Origin: Salticus scenicus
Lineage: Eukaryota; Arthropoda; Arachnida; Araneae; Salticidae
Assembly (NCBI GenBank): GCA_963930645.1
Contig: OZ005649.1
Location: 79,075,126 to 79,139,125 of the forward strand
DNA length: 64,000 nucleotides
Direction: 5' to 3'
This document shows positions 23,341 through 33,663 of this stretch, in pieces (positions within the stretch are counted from its first letter, which is position 1; every line of letters starts with the position of its first letter). A program made the translations under genes and the position numbers. Under the pieces are notes generated by a model. It was not told the origin of the DNA and made no database searches. It was given only the letters and a program-made list of their open reading frames with translations.

Positions 23341-24320
23341 AGGTATTTACTTCTATTAATGCCTTGATTTCTCCATAAAAAATAAATAAATAAAATAAAA
23401 TAGATAAACAAATAAAAACAATTTATGTTTTTAAATTAATAAATAAGAGAACAATAAGCATTTTAATACTTTTAACCTTATTCTTTCCCCCCTCATATTC
23501 CGTATTTTTGAATAAATATAAGAAAAATATAAGGCACCTATTGAGTTTAAGCGTTATGCATTAAATGAATGTACTAGCCTTTATTTATATACTCCTGAAG
23601 AAATTTAAAAAAAAAAAAAAAACTAAATAATTAAAAGGCCTTTTTATTTATTAGTTATGTATTTTTAACACTAAAATTTCCAAAAATATGCTTTACTCTA
23701 TTAATTGTATTTATATCTAAATGTTTGTTATATTAATCAAAATAATTTTTAATAAGATCAGGTAAAACAAAAATAAATAGATAAATAAATAAAATAATAA
23801 TAAGTGTATATTAGTTAATGTTAACTTACATAATTTATTTTCAAAATTGTTCTAAAAAGAAGGGGGAAAAAACCGAACGCCGCACGTTAAAAGTGCGATT
23901 TTTTCCGAAAGAGGTTGGCTGTGTAATTATTGAAGTTATCGCCAAATACGAAACTGTTTTAAGAAAAGTACTTATTTAGAAAAGAATTGACGAAAATCAA
24001 TGAAAATTTTTATTTCTATTAATAGGAAAAACATTTAGGAACATGAAAATTTGCTTTAAAATTTTTTAATTACATTTAATTAATATGAATTATAAGCATT
24101 TTTGAAAGTCACAATTTCTCCCTGCCTTATGTCTATGGTAGCGATGCGCGAAATCGCCTCGGGCGGTCAAAGGGAGCTTTCCGCCAATCAAAAAGTATGA
24201 ACACCTTGTCGTATCTCTCAGTAAAGGGTCGCTATCCCAAAATAGGGATCCTATATATAGAGAGACTGGACATTGACCGAAAGTCGGCCATTTTAGTGCC
24301 AATTCGGAGCGATCCCCGTA

Positions 24321-25649
24321 GAACGTAATGTTTTTTTTCTCGCGATTGACACTTTACCATACAACATAAATGAAAGAAAATTGTACTAAATTTGTGCAGA
24401 AAGCAATGCAGAATATAAATATATATTTTTTTTCGTCTTAGAAAAAAAAGAATTTGAAGAAAACACGAATTTTGTTTTAATCGTCGATAAAATATGGTTA
24501 CTTTTTCAACTCCTATCAGAAAACAGAGGAATTTTTTGTAGTATATTTATATATTAAGCAAAATACGTCTCCGAACACTCGCAAAAATTTCTATTTAAAA
24601 AAAGTACACTTAATACAGTTTTGTTAAATAAATCCTTGTCGAATCCTGTTCTTAGTTAGTCTAAAAACAGGATTCGACAAGGATTTATTTAACAAAACTG
24701 TATTTAGCATACTTTTTCTATATAGGAATTTTTGCAATTAGAAAATTTTTAACAAAAATATAGCAATCTTAGTTTTTGTCAAGTAATTCATGAATAAATG
24801 TAAAACTACGGCAGAAGAACAGAAATTATTTTTTATTATTTTATAAAAATATTTACGTAATATTTTTACAAGCTAAATATACATATTTTATTTATTTCAA
24901 TTACGCATTATTAATAATAATGACTTAGTTAAATATTAAAAATAATAATTTTATTAATAATAATTTGTAAAAATATTATTAATAATGTTCTTCATTATTC
25001 ATTATTCTAATTTATTCACAGACCTTTAGAAATGAAATTTTATTTACATTTGCTTATTTCATTGATTTTTTCTTTTTTCTTTTTCTTTTTCTTTTTTTTT
25101 TCTTTTTTTCTTTTTTTAGTTTTTTTTAAATATTATGTGAATAAAAATAATTACTTATTTAAATATTATTTATAAAATTTATTATGGTAATTATTATTTA
25201 AAAGAAATTTATATTTCATATGTTACCAAATAATATACACCTTATTATTTTTATTTTTATTAATTTATTTTATGAAATCTGATACATTTTGCGTATTAGC
25301 AAAAAATCAAAAAATATATTTTTATATAGTTATTTTACATATGTATTTTAAAATGTATCAAAAATACATTGAGATCTAACATATTAAATATATTGCACAA
25401 CAGAACTTAAAAACTAATAGCTAGCAAATAAATAATGTAATTATCTCATACGTTAGGAAATAAATACGTAAAACAGCATGCAATAAGAGAATTCAAAGTA
25501 TTTAAAGCATGATATAAAATAAATAATTACGCATATTTATCTTTTAAAACTATTCCAAAATTAAAGCAATTTATCTCCCAACAAAGTAAAAATGTAATAA
25601 ATAAGTTCTTTTTCGATTATGACGTAAAATAATCAAAATTTCTTCTCAG
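24321..25649. other. spacer of element G, AT-rich
   Basis: Apart from the MITE copy at 24567-24739 the spacer is very AT-rich, with T/C runs near 25070-25110. I find no transposase remnant in either strand. Confidence 0.5.
24567..24739. mobile_element. Tc1/mariner palindromic MITE, truncated copy
   Basis: This is a self-complementary stretch with 'gtctccgaacac', 'acttaatacagttttgtt' and 'ccttgtcgaatcctg' in one arm and their complements in the other. It matches the full copy at 46103-46313 but lacks the terminal CAGTCGGTAACAAAA on both sides. Confidence 0.8.
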
Positions 25650-26699
25650 CGTAATGATAAGCAATGGAGCAACTGGCACTAAAATGGAGAATTTCGTCAA
25701 AAAGCCGGCGCGAAAATGTCCAGTCTCTCTCTATCGAAGGTCCCTATCCCAAAAGAGTGACCCTTGTTTGAGAGATACGACAAAGTGGAAATCTCCCTTT
25801 GACCGACAAAGGCGATTTCGCGCACCGATACCACAGACTTAACGCAGGGAGAAATTGTGACTTTCAAAAATGCATATAATTCGTATTAATTAAATGTAAT
25901 TTAAGATTTTTGAAGCAAATTTCCATGTTCCTAAATGTTTATTCTATTAATAGAAATAAAAATTTTCATTATTTTCGTCAATTCTTTTCTAAATAAGTAC
26001 TTTTCTAAAAACAGTTTCATTTTCGATCAATGAAAAGAAGCAATATTATTATTTTATCTCGTTATTTTTACTTTCCCTTATCCATAGGGTCGAGAAAGTA
26101 TTGTTTTAGGGTCAAATTTTCGTACGTGAGTTTTTGTTGTATTTACTTGTTCTGAGATACCCTGGATATGAAAATCATGTTTATAGCGAATGGTCTGTGT
26201 GTCTGTCTGTGTGACTGTGTGTCTGTCTGTGTGTCTGTTATCAGCAGTGTTGTGCACGAGCGCGTTCATTTAAACGCGTTCATGAGCGTAGCTGAAAAAT
26301 TTTGAGTTCTGAGTTGAACTTCGCTCGTTTTTTAAATTATGAACTTGAGTTGAGCGAAACTCGTTTTTTTCACGAACTTGAGTGTGAAAAAGCAATTTAA
26401 ACTCACGCTCATATTAAAAATTAAATATTTCTATCTGAAATATAAAAAGGAACCCAAAAGAAGAAAAGGACAGAAAAGAGAATAACTGTGCAAAATGGAT
26501 CCCGGAAAAAAGGGCACTTGAAAAAAAGAAAAAAGGCGCTGGTAAAAAGGGCACCACAAAAAAGAGACCCCGGAAAAAAGGGTACTTTTGCAATTTGCAA
26601 ATCGCGAAGACAATAAACATCAAATAATGAATTTAAAGAATGATTTTCATGATACATTTTTAGAAATTTCGATCAATTAAATTGGTACCACTTTCTCTT

Positions 26700-27176
26700 A
26701 GTATGTACCTGGGGGGAAGGGGGGGGGTCAGATTGAAAGAGAATAATAATCCCCTAATAATAATAATAATAATAATCCCCTTCTCACTGATTTTAATGAA
26801 ATTTTGTCTAATAGTCACTTGCTGTCTGTGACAAAAATACAGTGTCATACATACTTCGGGGGCTGAAGGGGGGTGTCAGAGGGAAATAATTTTTTTTATG
26901 TCACCTTGTTACCGATTTTAACGTATTCTGTATTACCATCACTTAGTCTTTACGAAAATCACAGTAAGTATTGTATTTAGTGTAAATTGTATAAGTGTTG
27001 TGATTTTTTTTTTCTATTTAGATCAGGGGGCAAAGGGTTTGTGTAAATGCAAAAAAGGATTTTTTTAAACCACTCTATTATAGATTGAAACAAAACTTTG
27101 TGTAAATACCACTTCCTGCTCAAGAAAAATTATAAAAAGTGTTACGCATATCTTGCAGGGGGCAGAGGGGCGAAAT

Positions 27177-27216
<40 letters not shown>

Positions 27217-27350
27217 CACCATGTTAACTATTTCTCTGGAACATTGTATAAATATAACTTAATCTTTATTAAAATTAAATGATGTACAGTTCAAGGGCGG
27301 GAAGAGGAGAGGGAATGTGGAAATTAAATATTTTTAAAACAGCCTATTAT
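26700..27350. repeat. degenerate G-rich tandem repeats, ~160-bp units
   Basis: G-rich blocks (ggggg...gggggtca, cgggggctgaaggggggtgtcag, cagggggcaaaggg, cagggggcagaggggcg, caagggcgggaagagg) recur near 26710, 26860, 27025, 27158 and 27293. They are separated by T-rich 'gattttaa...tt.tgt.taataccactt' blocks. Long poly-T runs lie at 27178-27213 and 27355-27380. Confidence 0.6.
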
Positions 27351-27389
27351 TGATTTTTTTTTTTTTTTTTTTTTTTTTTTATACATATA

Positions 27390-27440
27390 TATATATTACT
27401 AACCAGCAGATTACTCCCGCTTCGCTGGTCACTAAATTTA
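27390..27440 (-). mobile_element. 3' end of an element related to F (minus orientation)
   Basis: The minus strand reads GACCAGCGAAGCGGGAGTAA...CTGCTGGTTAGT before a (TA)-rich flank. This resembles the 3' end of element F (CAGCGAGGGGGGCGTTGCCTGCTAGT before (TA)n). The other end was not located. Confidence 0.4.
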
Positions 27441-29955
27441 AATGAATTTTCAAAGAATTTAATCACCATTTATTTTTTATATCGCATTTTGGACTTTGTA
27501 ACATAATTAAAAATTCCTTTTAAGATCAAAATATCGTATTAGAAATTAAATAATAGATTTCTTCCGTTTTGCACACATTTCTCAACAATGCTCTATCGTC
27601 TTATGTGAATGAATCAAAATTTGCTTACAAATTTAATGGATTATGTTAGTAAGAATAAGTAAGCTGTAATTTAAAAATTGCATCTGTTAGAATTTCAAAA
27701 CTGATAATTTCAAAATATATATATATTCATTAATCTTTAATATTAGACTGTTTTTTTTTTTAATATTAAACTCTTATTTTAAGATAAAAGCAGTCGAATG
27801 ATATCGCGTTGTGAAACTTTGCAACGTAATATCTGTAAATCTAATAACTTGATGTATATAGTGTCCCCACAAAAGATGAACAGTTTTTAGAGCTCTTTTT
27901 AAAAAGTATAATATATATGCAGTATTTTTAAAATAAAGTCAACAGTTTTTACTAAAAGAAATGACCGACCTTCATCAAAAGCAATTGAATGATATCACAA
28001 TAACGGCCGAACCACAGGGCAAGGAGGCGCAGACCCCCCCCCCCCCCCCTGGTTGAAGTGTAGGGGCAACTCACCCTAAGATAATAGAAGAAACTCACAT
28101 TTTTAAATTACGTTAAGATGACCTTCAGAGATTAAAAATGTTAAAACAGATATAAGAATATATAAACAATAAAAAATATTTACATATATAAGCAAAACAA
28201 AGGTTACAAAATATGTGTTTTTCAGTACTTGATATTATTCTTAAATTACGGAATTGGAACACGTTGAAAAAAAATAATAAAAATCTGTGTACTTTTTAAT
28301 GGATTTTACTTATTTTAGATTAAATGTGGACCAAATTCCCATAGCCAAAGGCTGCTGCCAGTGTAGCCAGACTTGGGTATTTAATTAGTATTCACGAATA
28401 TTTTTTAGAAGTGATATTTGATATACATAATAAACAATTAATCTTCGAAGTAATTACGTAAATGTTAAAATTTAGTAGTGAATATTGAATTAAAAAAAAA
28501 AAAAAAGTGCCCAAATCTGGCAACACTGGCCTCTGTCAGATTTTTTTTTTTCTTATGTGTATGCGTAAATTTTAGTCCAATATGTGTTAGACTTGACCTA
28601 GAAAATCATGTTTTATTTTTGCTAACTTACATTGTGTTCGTGCAAATATACTATATAATATAGAAAATAAGATATTTTTTCTTGTGCTTGCGGTTTATTT
28701 AACTTTTTTTATTTATTATTATTATTTTTTTTTTTTTTTTTATCTGTGGGTAGGATTAATTTTTAAGGAGTCCAGTCGAATTGCGAACATGTTTAATACA
28801 TTGTTTTATACAAGTATGATTGAATAAGAAATATAGGCGCATTAAAGATATTTAAATTATTGAAGTAAAGTATGCTCCTTTATCGATCTCATATGGTGAC
28901 GATTCTTATTGAACAGATATTCTTTTTACTATATAGTATAAATTATAAATTCTTCTGATTCTCCAATTCATTCGAATAGGAGAAACATCAAATAATGGGG
29001 TCTCTATAAGGGAGTCTTCATATCTCGGGTAAGCTTTTGGTACAAAACAAGCCAAATAATAATTTTTTGCACACATTTTCTTACTGTGACTATGATTGAA
29101 AATTATTTTATTTTTTTAGAAACTGAAAAATGATTCAAATATCTATGCGATAGATCAGCTTGTAAATTAAGTTTCTTTATAAGTGCCTTGTAATGAAGGA
29201 AAACTGAGCTGGTAGAGGAATTACAAAGGATATGGTCTGTTTTTATAACCTCAAAGTGGAGTCAGTCAAGATAGATTTCTTTTTCTCTTTCATTTGCGAG
29301 TCATCTCACCACATTCATTAAATGGCACATTCTTAGAAAAATGTGGAGGAAAAATTCAGTGGCCCTGGGAAAAATATCTGAATGCTCTGTATTTCGAATA
29401 CCCCTACAAGTGACGCCATTTGACAAAGAGCAATACATTTGATTTTCGCCTATGATAAACAAACAGCAGGGTCTTTTTAAATTGGATTGGTCCAGGCGCG
29501 AACAGAATCGTTTTACGCCCGTTCAGTATCATCAGCATATTGTTATCCTAGTAGGTTGTGAGAGAATGAGAAAACTGAGTAGGTGGAGGTGGGGGAGGGA
29601 GCAGTGAATAACTATTGAATAGGTCTACAATCCTATCTGTAGTCTTCTCTGAATTGATTTATCGTTGTCGCTTTGAGAGGCAATAAAAATTGCTTTGCCC
29701 TTTCTCTTTTCTATCCAAAAGAAGTGTTGTGTGTAATCTTTTGTCGGTACTATGTATAAACAAAACATACGTATTAGGTTAAAATAAAATGCATTGCTTG
29801 AAAAATATATCCCTTTGTTTGCAGATATTTAAGACTTAATAATAATAATGAATAAAAATTGTTATTCAAATAAATGAATAAAATAAGCATAAATAAAAAG
29901 TGTATTACAGAGATTTTTCTCCTCATAAACTAGTTGGCATAGGTGAACTCTGCTC
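27441..29955. other. hAT interior, unidentified DNA
   Basis: The first part is AT-rich, with a C run at 28036-28049. 28860-29760 is less AT-rich and lacks simple repeats, so it stands out as possible captured or ancestral internal sequence, yet no ORF with a recognisable product is present. Confidence 0.4.
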
Positions 29956-31293
29956 AGTTCCCCATCATATTTATGTTCTCAGAAATTTCTAATGCGAGAC
30001 ACATTATAATCATGTTAAAAGAAATGAATTTGGCCAAAGCTTGATACAGTGACAGAATGAAATCCCTGCCTAATAGGCTAACCACCGTTCACTTCGATAT
30101 ATTTATTTTATTCCAATCTATTAATTTATTTTATCGGGGTCAATTCCGTTGTTTAGTTTTCATGCTACTATTTCCAATGCAATAATCCTCAAAATTCATA
30201 TTTATATGAAAAATTTACAATTTCGCTATGTTGATAAAATCGTAAATTACGAATAATTTACGAAATTTTCCTAGTAGAATATTTGTATTCAATCATGTTC
30301 AAACAAATATCATAAACGTAATTTCGAAGTTGTCTAATGTATTTAGGATCCTCAAAATGGAAGTTTATGGTCAATTTTGCCTTATTCTGACATTTTAAGT
30401 AAATCGTAAATTCCAAATAACTTACGAATTTTTTAAATTGGAAAAATCATAGTCTATGATATTCATGCCAGTATCCTAAATAATATTCCGAAAGTGGTTT
30501 GACATCTTTACGATGAAAATATCCCTCAAGATTGACGTTTATGTGAAATTTCGTTCTATTCTGCCATGTTAAGAAATTCGTAAATTTCCAATAACTTACG
30601 AAATCTTTATATTGGAAAATTCATAGTAATTAATATTCATGCCGGTGTCCTAAATAGTATTTCAAAAGTAGTCTGACATCTTTACGATGAAAATATCTCT
30701 CAAAATTGACGTTTATGTGAAATTTTGTCCTATACTGCCATGTTAAGAAATTCGTAAATTTCCAGTAACTTGCGAAATTTTCAAAGTAGCATATTTATAG
30801 TTACTGATGTTCATTCCGGCATCAAAAGTGATATTTTAAAACTGGTCTGACATTTTTACAGTAAAAAGTTTCCATTAAATGCACGTTTAAGTGAATTTTT
30901 GTCCTATTCTCCCATGTTAAGAAAATCGTAAATTTCTAATAACTTACGAAGTTTTTAAATTCGAATGTTGCAAATGAATAGGGTTCTTGCCAGTGTCAAA
31001 AGTAATATTTTAAAACTGATCTGACCTCTCTGCGATCATTTGTTCGTGAGATATCGTGTTAACAGACTAACAAACTAACGGATTAACACACTAACACACT
31101 AACAGACACCCTACAGACAGACACCATACAAATTTTGTCATTTTCGGATTAACCACGCCTGAAAACGTGTAAAAAATTTTCACGATTACCTAAGTTCCTC
31201 ATACCTATAGTATGATGGGGAACTAAAAAATTTTCACGATTACCTAAATTCCCCATACCTATAGTATGATGGGGAACAAAAAAGTCGAACTAG
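29956..31293 (+). mobile_element. element D: inverted-repeat element with five 174-bp repeats
   Basis: AGTTCCCCATCATA (29956-29969) pairs exactly with TATGATGGGGAACT (31211-31224). The 3' end block is duplicated ('acgattaccta.attcc.catacctatagtatgatggggaac' at 31180-31224 and 31237-31276), followed by GTCGAACTAGTTTT with CTAG at 31290-31293, the same terminus form as family A. The body is a tandem array and a run of (acta/aca)n-like 'actaacagac' repeats at 31066-31125. There is no coding sequence. The layout parallels families A-C, but the 3' hairpin is weak. Confidence 0.6.
30233..31065 (+). repeat. 174-bp tandem repeat array, five units
   Basis: 'aagaaattcgtaaatttcc'-type starts occur at 30233, 30397, 30571, 30745 and 30919: spacing 164, 174, 174 and 174. 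Units share 'taacttacgaaatttttaaa', 'attcatgcc(g/a)gt', 'gtctgacatctttacgatgaaaatat' and 'gacgtttatgtgaaattt'. Confidence 0.85.
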
Positions 31294-31954
31294 TTTTAAA
31301 ATAGCATTAGTTTTTTCATTTTGTGGTTTCAAATAAAATGTTAAAAACTTGCAAAATCCTTTTTAGATTATTACTATTATTTATTTTTATTATTTTTTTT
31401 AACTATTGTGAATTTTATGAATGTAAAGACCAAGTTAAGAAAGAAGAAAAAAAAAGCTGTACTTTCCTATTTTACGCTCGTATAAACAGACGACTAAACA
31501 CTTTGATATTTTTCTTCCCATGGGCAATTATGCACCCTTTGTGAATTTAACAGTTATTTTCTATCTAATAAGTTATTTATTATTAAATTATATATTATTT
31601 AAATTTATTATTAACATTTTAATTATATTTTGAGTTTCCTTTTGAATTAGCTAAAGATTTTGAACCCAATTTAGTGGTTTGTCTTAGGGACCGTGGATGA
31701 AATATGATAAATCGTCAAGTGGCGGACCCCAAATAAAAAAATGCCAAAACCTACTTGATTTTGAAATTTTATTTTATTTAATTTTTGCGCACTTTACATA
31801 AAATACATGTTTTTACCTTTATAGTGCACAAAATAGCAAGCGAAATTTTCTAATGATTTATCCAAGAACTCAAAGCCGACATTGGCTGTGGTGCAATTAA
31901 ATAAAGATTAATTAAGTCAAACCATTACACTATTTAATATATATATATATATAA
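31294..31954. other. no gene seen
   Basis: This is an AT-rich spacer between D and F within the hAT. The ORF at 31323-31544 has no recognisable motif. Confidence 0.4.
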
Positions 31955-33625
31955 TCGTTCTTCCTGACTGACTGACTGAGTGAGTGAGTCAGGGGGAGAC
32001 TCATCATCGCCCAGACCAAACCCCTGAACCTAGAAGCATGAAATTTTGTGACAATGTTCTTTCTATGACGTAGGCTTCCACTAAGAAGCGATTTTACATA
32101 ATTCGCCCCCCAAGGGGGGGGAGGGTGGGGGCAAAACGTGAATTCACAAAATCCTTCATATCTCAAACAAAACAAAACAAAAAAAAAAACAGATATCCGT
32201 AAAATTTTTGCTTTAAAATATAGCTAATACAAATGTCTAAAAACAAATTTCTGGAATTTTCAAAATTCGGTCCCCAAGGGGGGCGCGAGGGGGGGACGTG
32301 ATTTCACATGCGTAAAACGTGATTTCGCATAATCCTATATATCTCAAACAAAAAAATAGATACACGTGAAATTTTTGCTCTAAAATATAGCTAATGAAAA
32401 TATCTGAAAACTAATTTTTGGAATTTTAGAAATTCAGCCCCCAGGTGGGGCAGCAAGGGGGCAAAACAAATAGAAATACAGTTAGGCCGTTTAAAATTGG
32501 TACAGATAGGTTTTAAAGACCTGCAAGTCGAATGGGGATATTTTCGAAATTGTAAACTTATTAGGAGGGGGAGAAGGGGGTAGGTGAGAGGGGGGCAAAA
32601 AAATAAAAACAGAGTTATACGTTCAAAATTGGTATATAGAGGTTTTCGATACTTACAAATCGATTGCGGATATTTCCGAATTTTTAAAATTATTAGGAAG
32701 GGCGGGAAGGAGGGTGGGGCGGTAAGGGGGGCTATGGGCAAAAACAAATAGAAATACAGTTCGGCCGTTCAAAATTGGTACCGATAGGTTTTAGAGGCCT
32801 GCAAGTCGAATGGGGATATTTTCGAAAGTGTAAAGTTATTAGGAGGGACGGGAAGAGGGAAGGGGAGAGGGGGGGGCAAAAAAATAAAAATAGAGTTAGA
32901 TCGTTCAAAATTGGTATATAGAGATTTTCGATATTTACAAATCGATTGCGGATATTTTCGCATTTATAAAATTATTAGGAGAGGTGGAAAGGGGGGGAGG
33001 CGGTAAGGGCCCCCCTCCCTTACCGCAAATAGAAATACAGTTAGGGCAAAAACAAATAGAAATACAGTTAGGCCGTTCAAAATTGGTACAGATAGGTTTT
33101 AGAGGCCTGCAAGTCGAATGGGGATATTTTCGAAAGTGTAAAGTTATTAGGAGGGCCAGGAAGGGGGGGGCGGAGGGGTAAAAAAAATAAAATAGAGTTA
33201 GATCATTCAAAATATGTACATAGATGTTTTCGATACCTACAAATCGATTGCGGATATTTTCGAATTTTTAAAATTATTGGGAGGGGCGGGAATGGGGAGA
33301 GCGGAGAGGCAAAAAAATAAAAATAGAGTTCAAAACTGGTGCATAGAGGTTTTTGATACTTACAAATCGATTGCGAATATTTTCGAATTTGTAAAATTAT
33401 TAGGATAGACGGGGGGGGGTGCGAAGGGGGAAAATAATAGAAATAAGAGTTAGAGAATTTTGGGAATTTTTCCGAAGACAGTGAGAACCCGGTGCGACAT
33501 TTTTCCTAATCAGATTTTGTTTCTCTTTTTCTTTCGCGTGATAAAAATTAATGCAATTTTGAGAATTCAGTAATTATTGTGATTCATTTAAAAATAGGGA
33601 TCAGCGAGGGGGGCGTTGCCTGCTA

Positions 33626-33626
<1 letters not shown>
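31955..33626 (+). mobile_element. element F: putative non-autonomous Helitron in a (TA)n tract
   Basis: A (TA)n tract lies on both sides (31936-31953 and 33627-33661), as if one microsatellite had been split. The inside starts TCGTTCTTCCTGACTGACTG and ends GGCGTTGCCTGCTAG, so it fits the Helitron form 5'-TC...CTAG-3' inserted between A and T. There are no terminal inverted repeats and no Rep/helicase. The first 450 bp hold two G-rich blocks around 'ggggggg' with 'atatctcaaac.aaa'; the rest is the higher-order array. Confidence 0.5.
32400..33450 (+). repeat. higher-order tandem array, ~290-bp unit of two alternating monomers
   Basis: Monomer 1 contains 'aaatagaaatacagtt(a/c)ggccgttcaaaattggtac', 'cctgcaagtcgaatggggatattttcgaaa' and a G-rich tail. 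Monomer 2 contains 'aaaaataaaaa(c/t)agagtta', 'acaaatcgattgcggatattt' and a G-rich tail. They alternate from 32465 to 33410 for about three and a half rounds. G-rich tails are potential G-quadruplex formers. Confidence 0.8.

Positions 33627-33661
<35 letters not shown>
33627..33661. repeat. (TA)n microsatellite
   Basis: This is a pure TA run directly after the CTAG end of element F. Confidence 0.95.

Positions 33662-33663
<2 letters not shown>

Noticed and set aside
26414..26848. Several minus-strand ORFs rich in Phe and Pro near the hAT left end
   Set aside because: They arise from purine-rich repeats (gggcacc/aaaaaagg) in the subterminal region, in several frames at once, with no transposase motif.
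30233..31065. Regular repeats that might be a CRISPR array
   Set aside because: Units are 174 bp with no distinct spacers and the setting is an animal genome.
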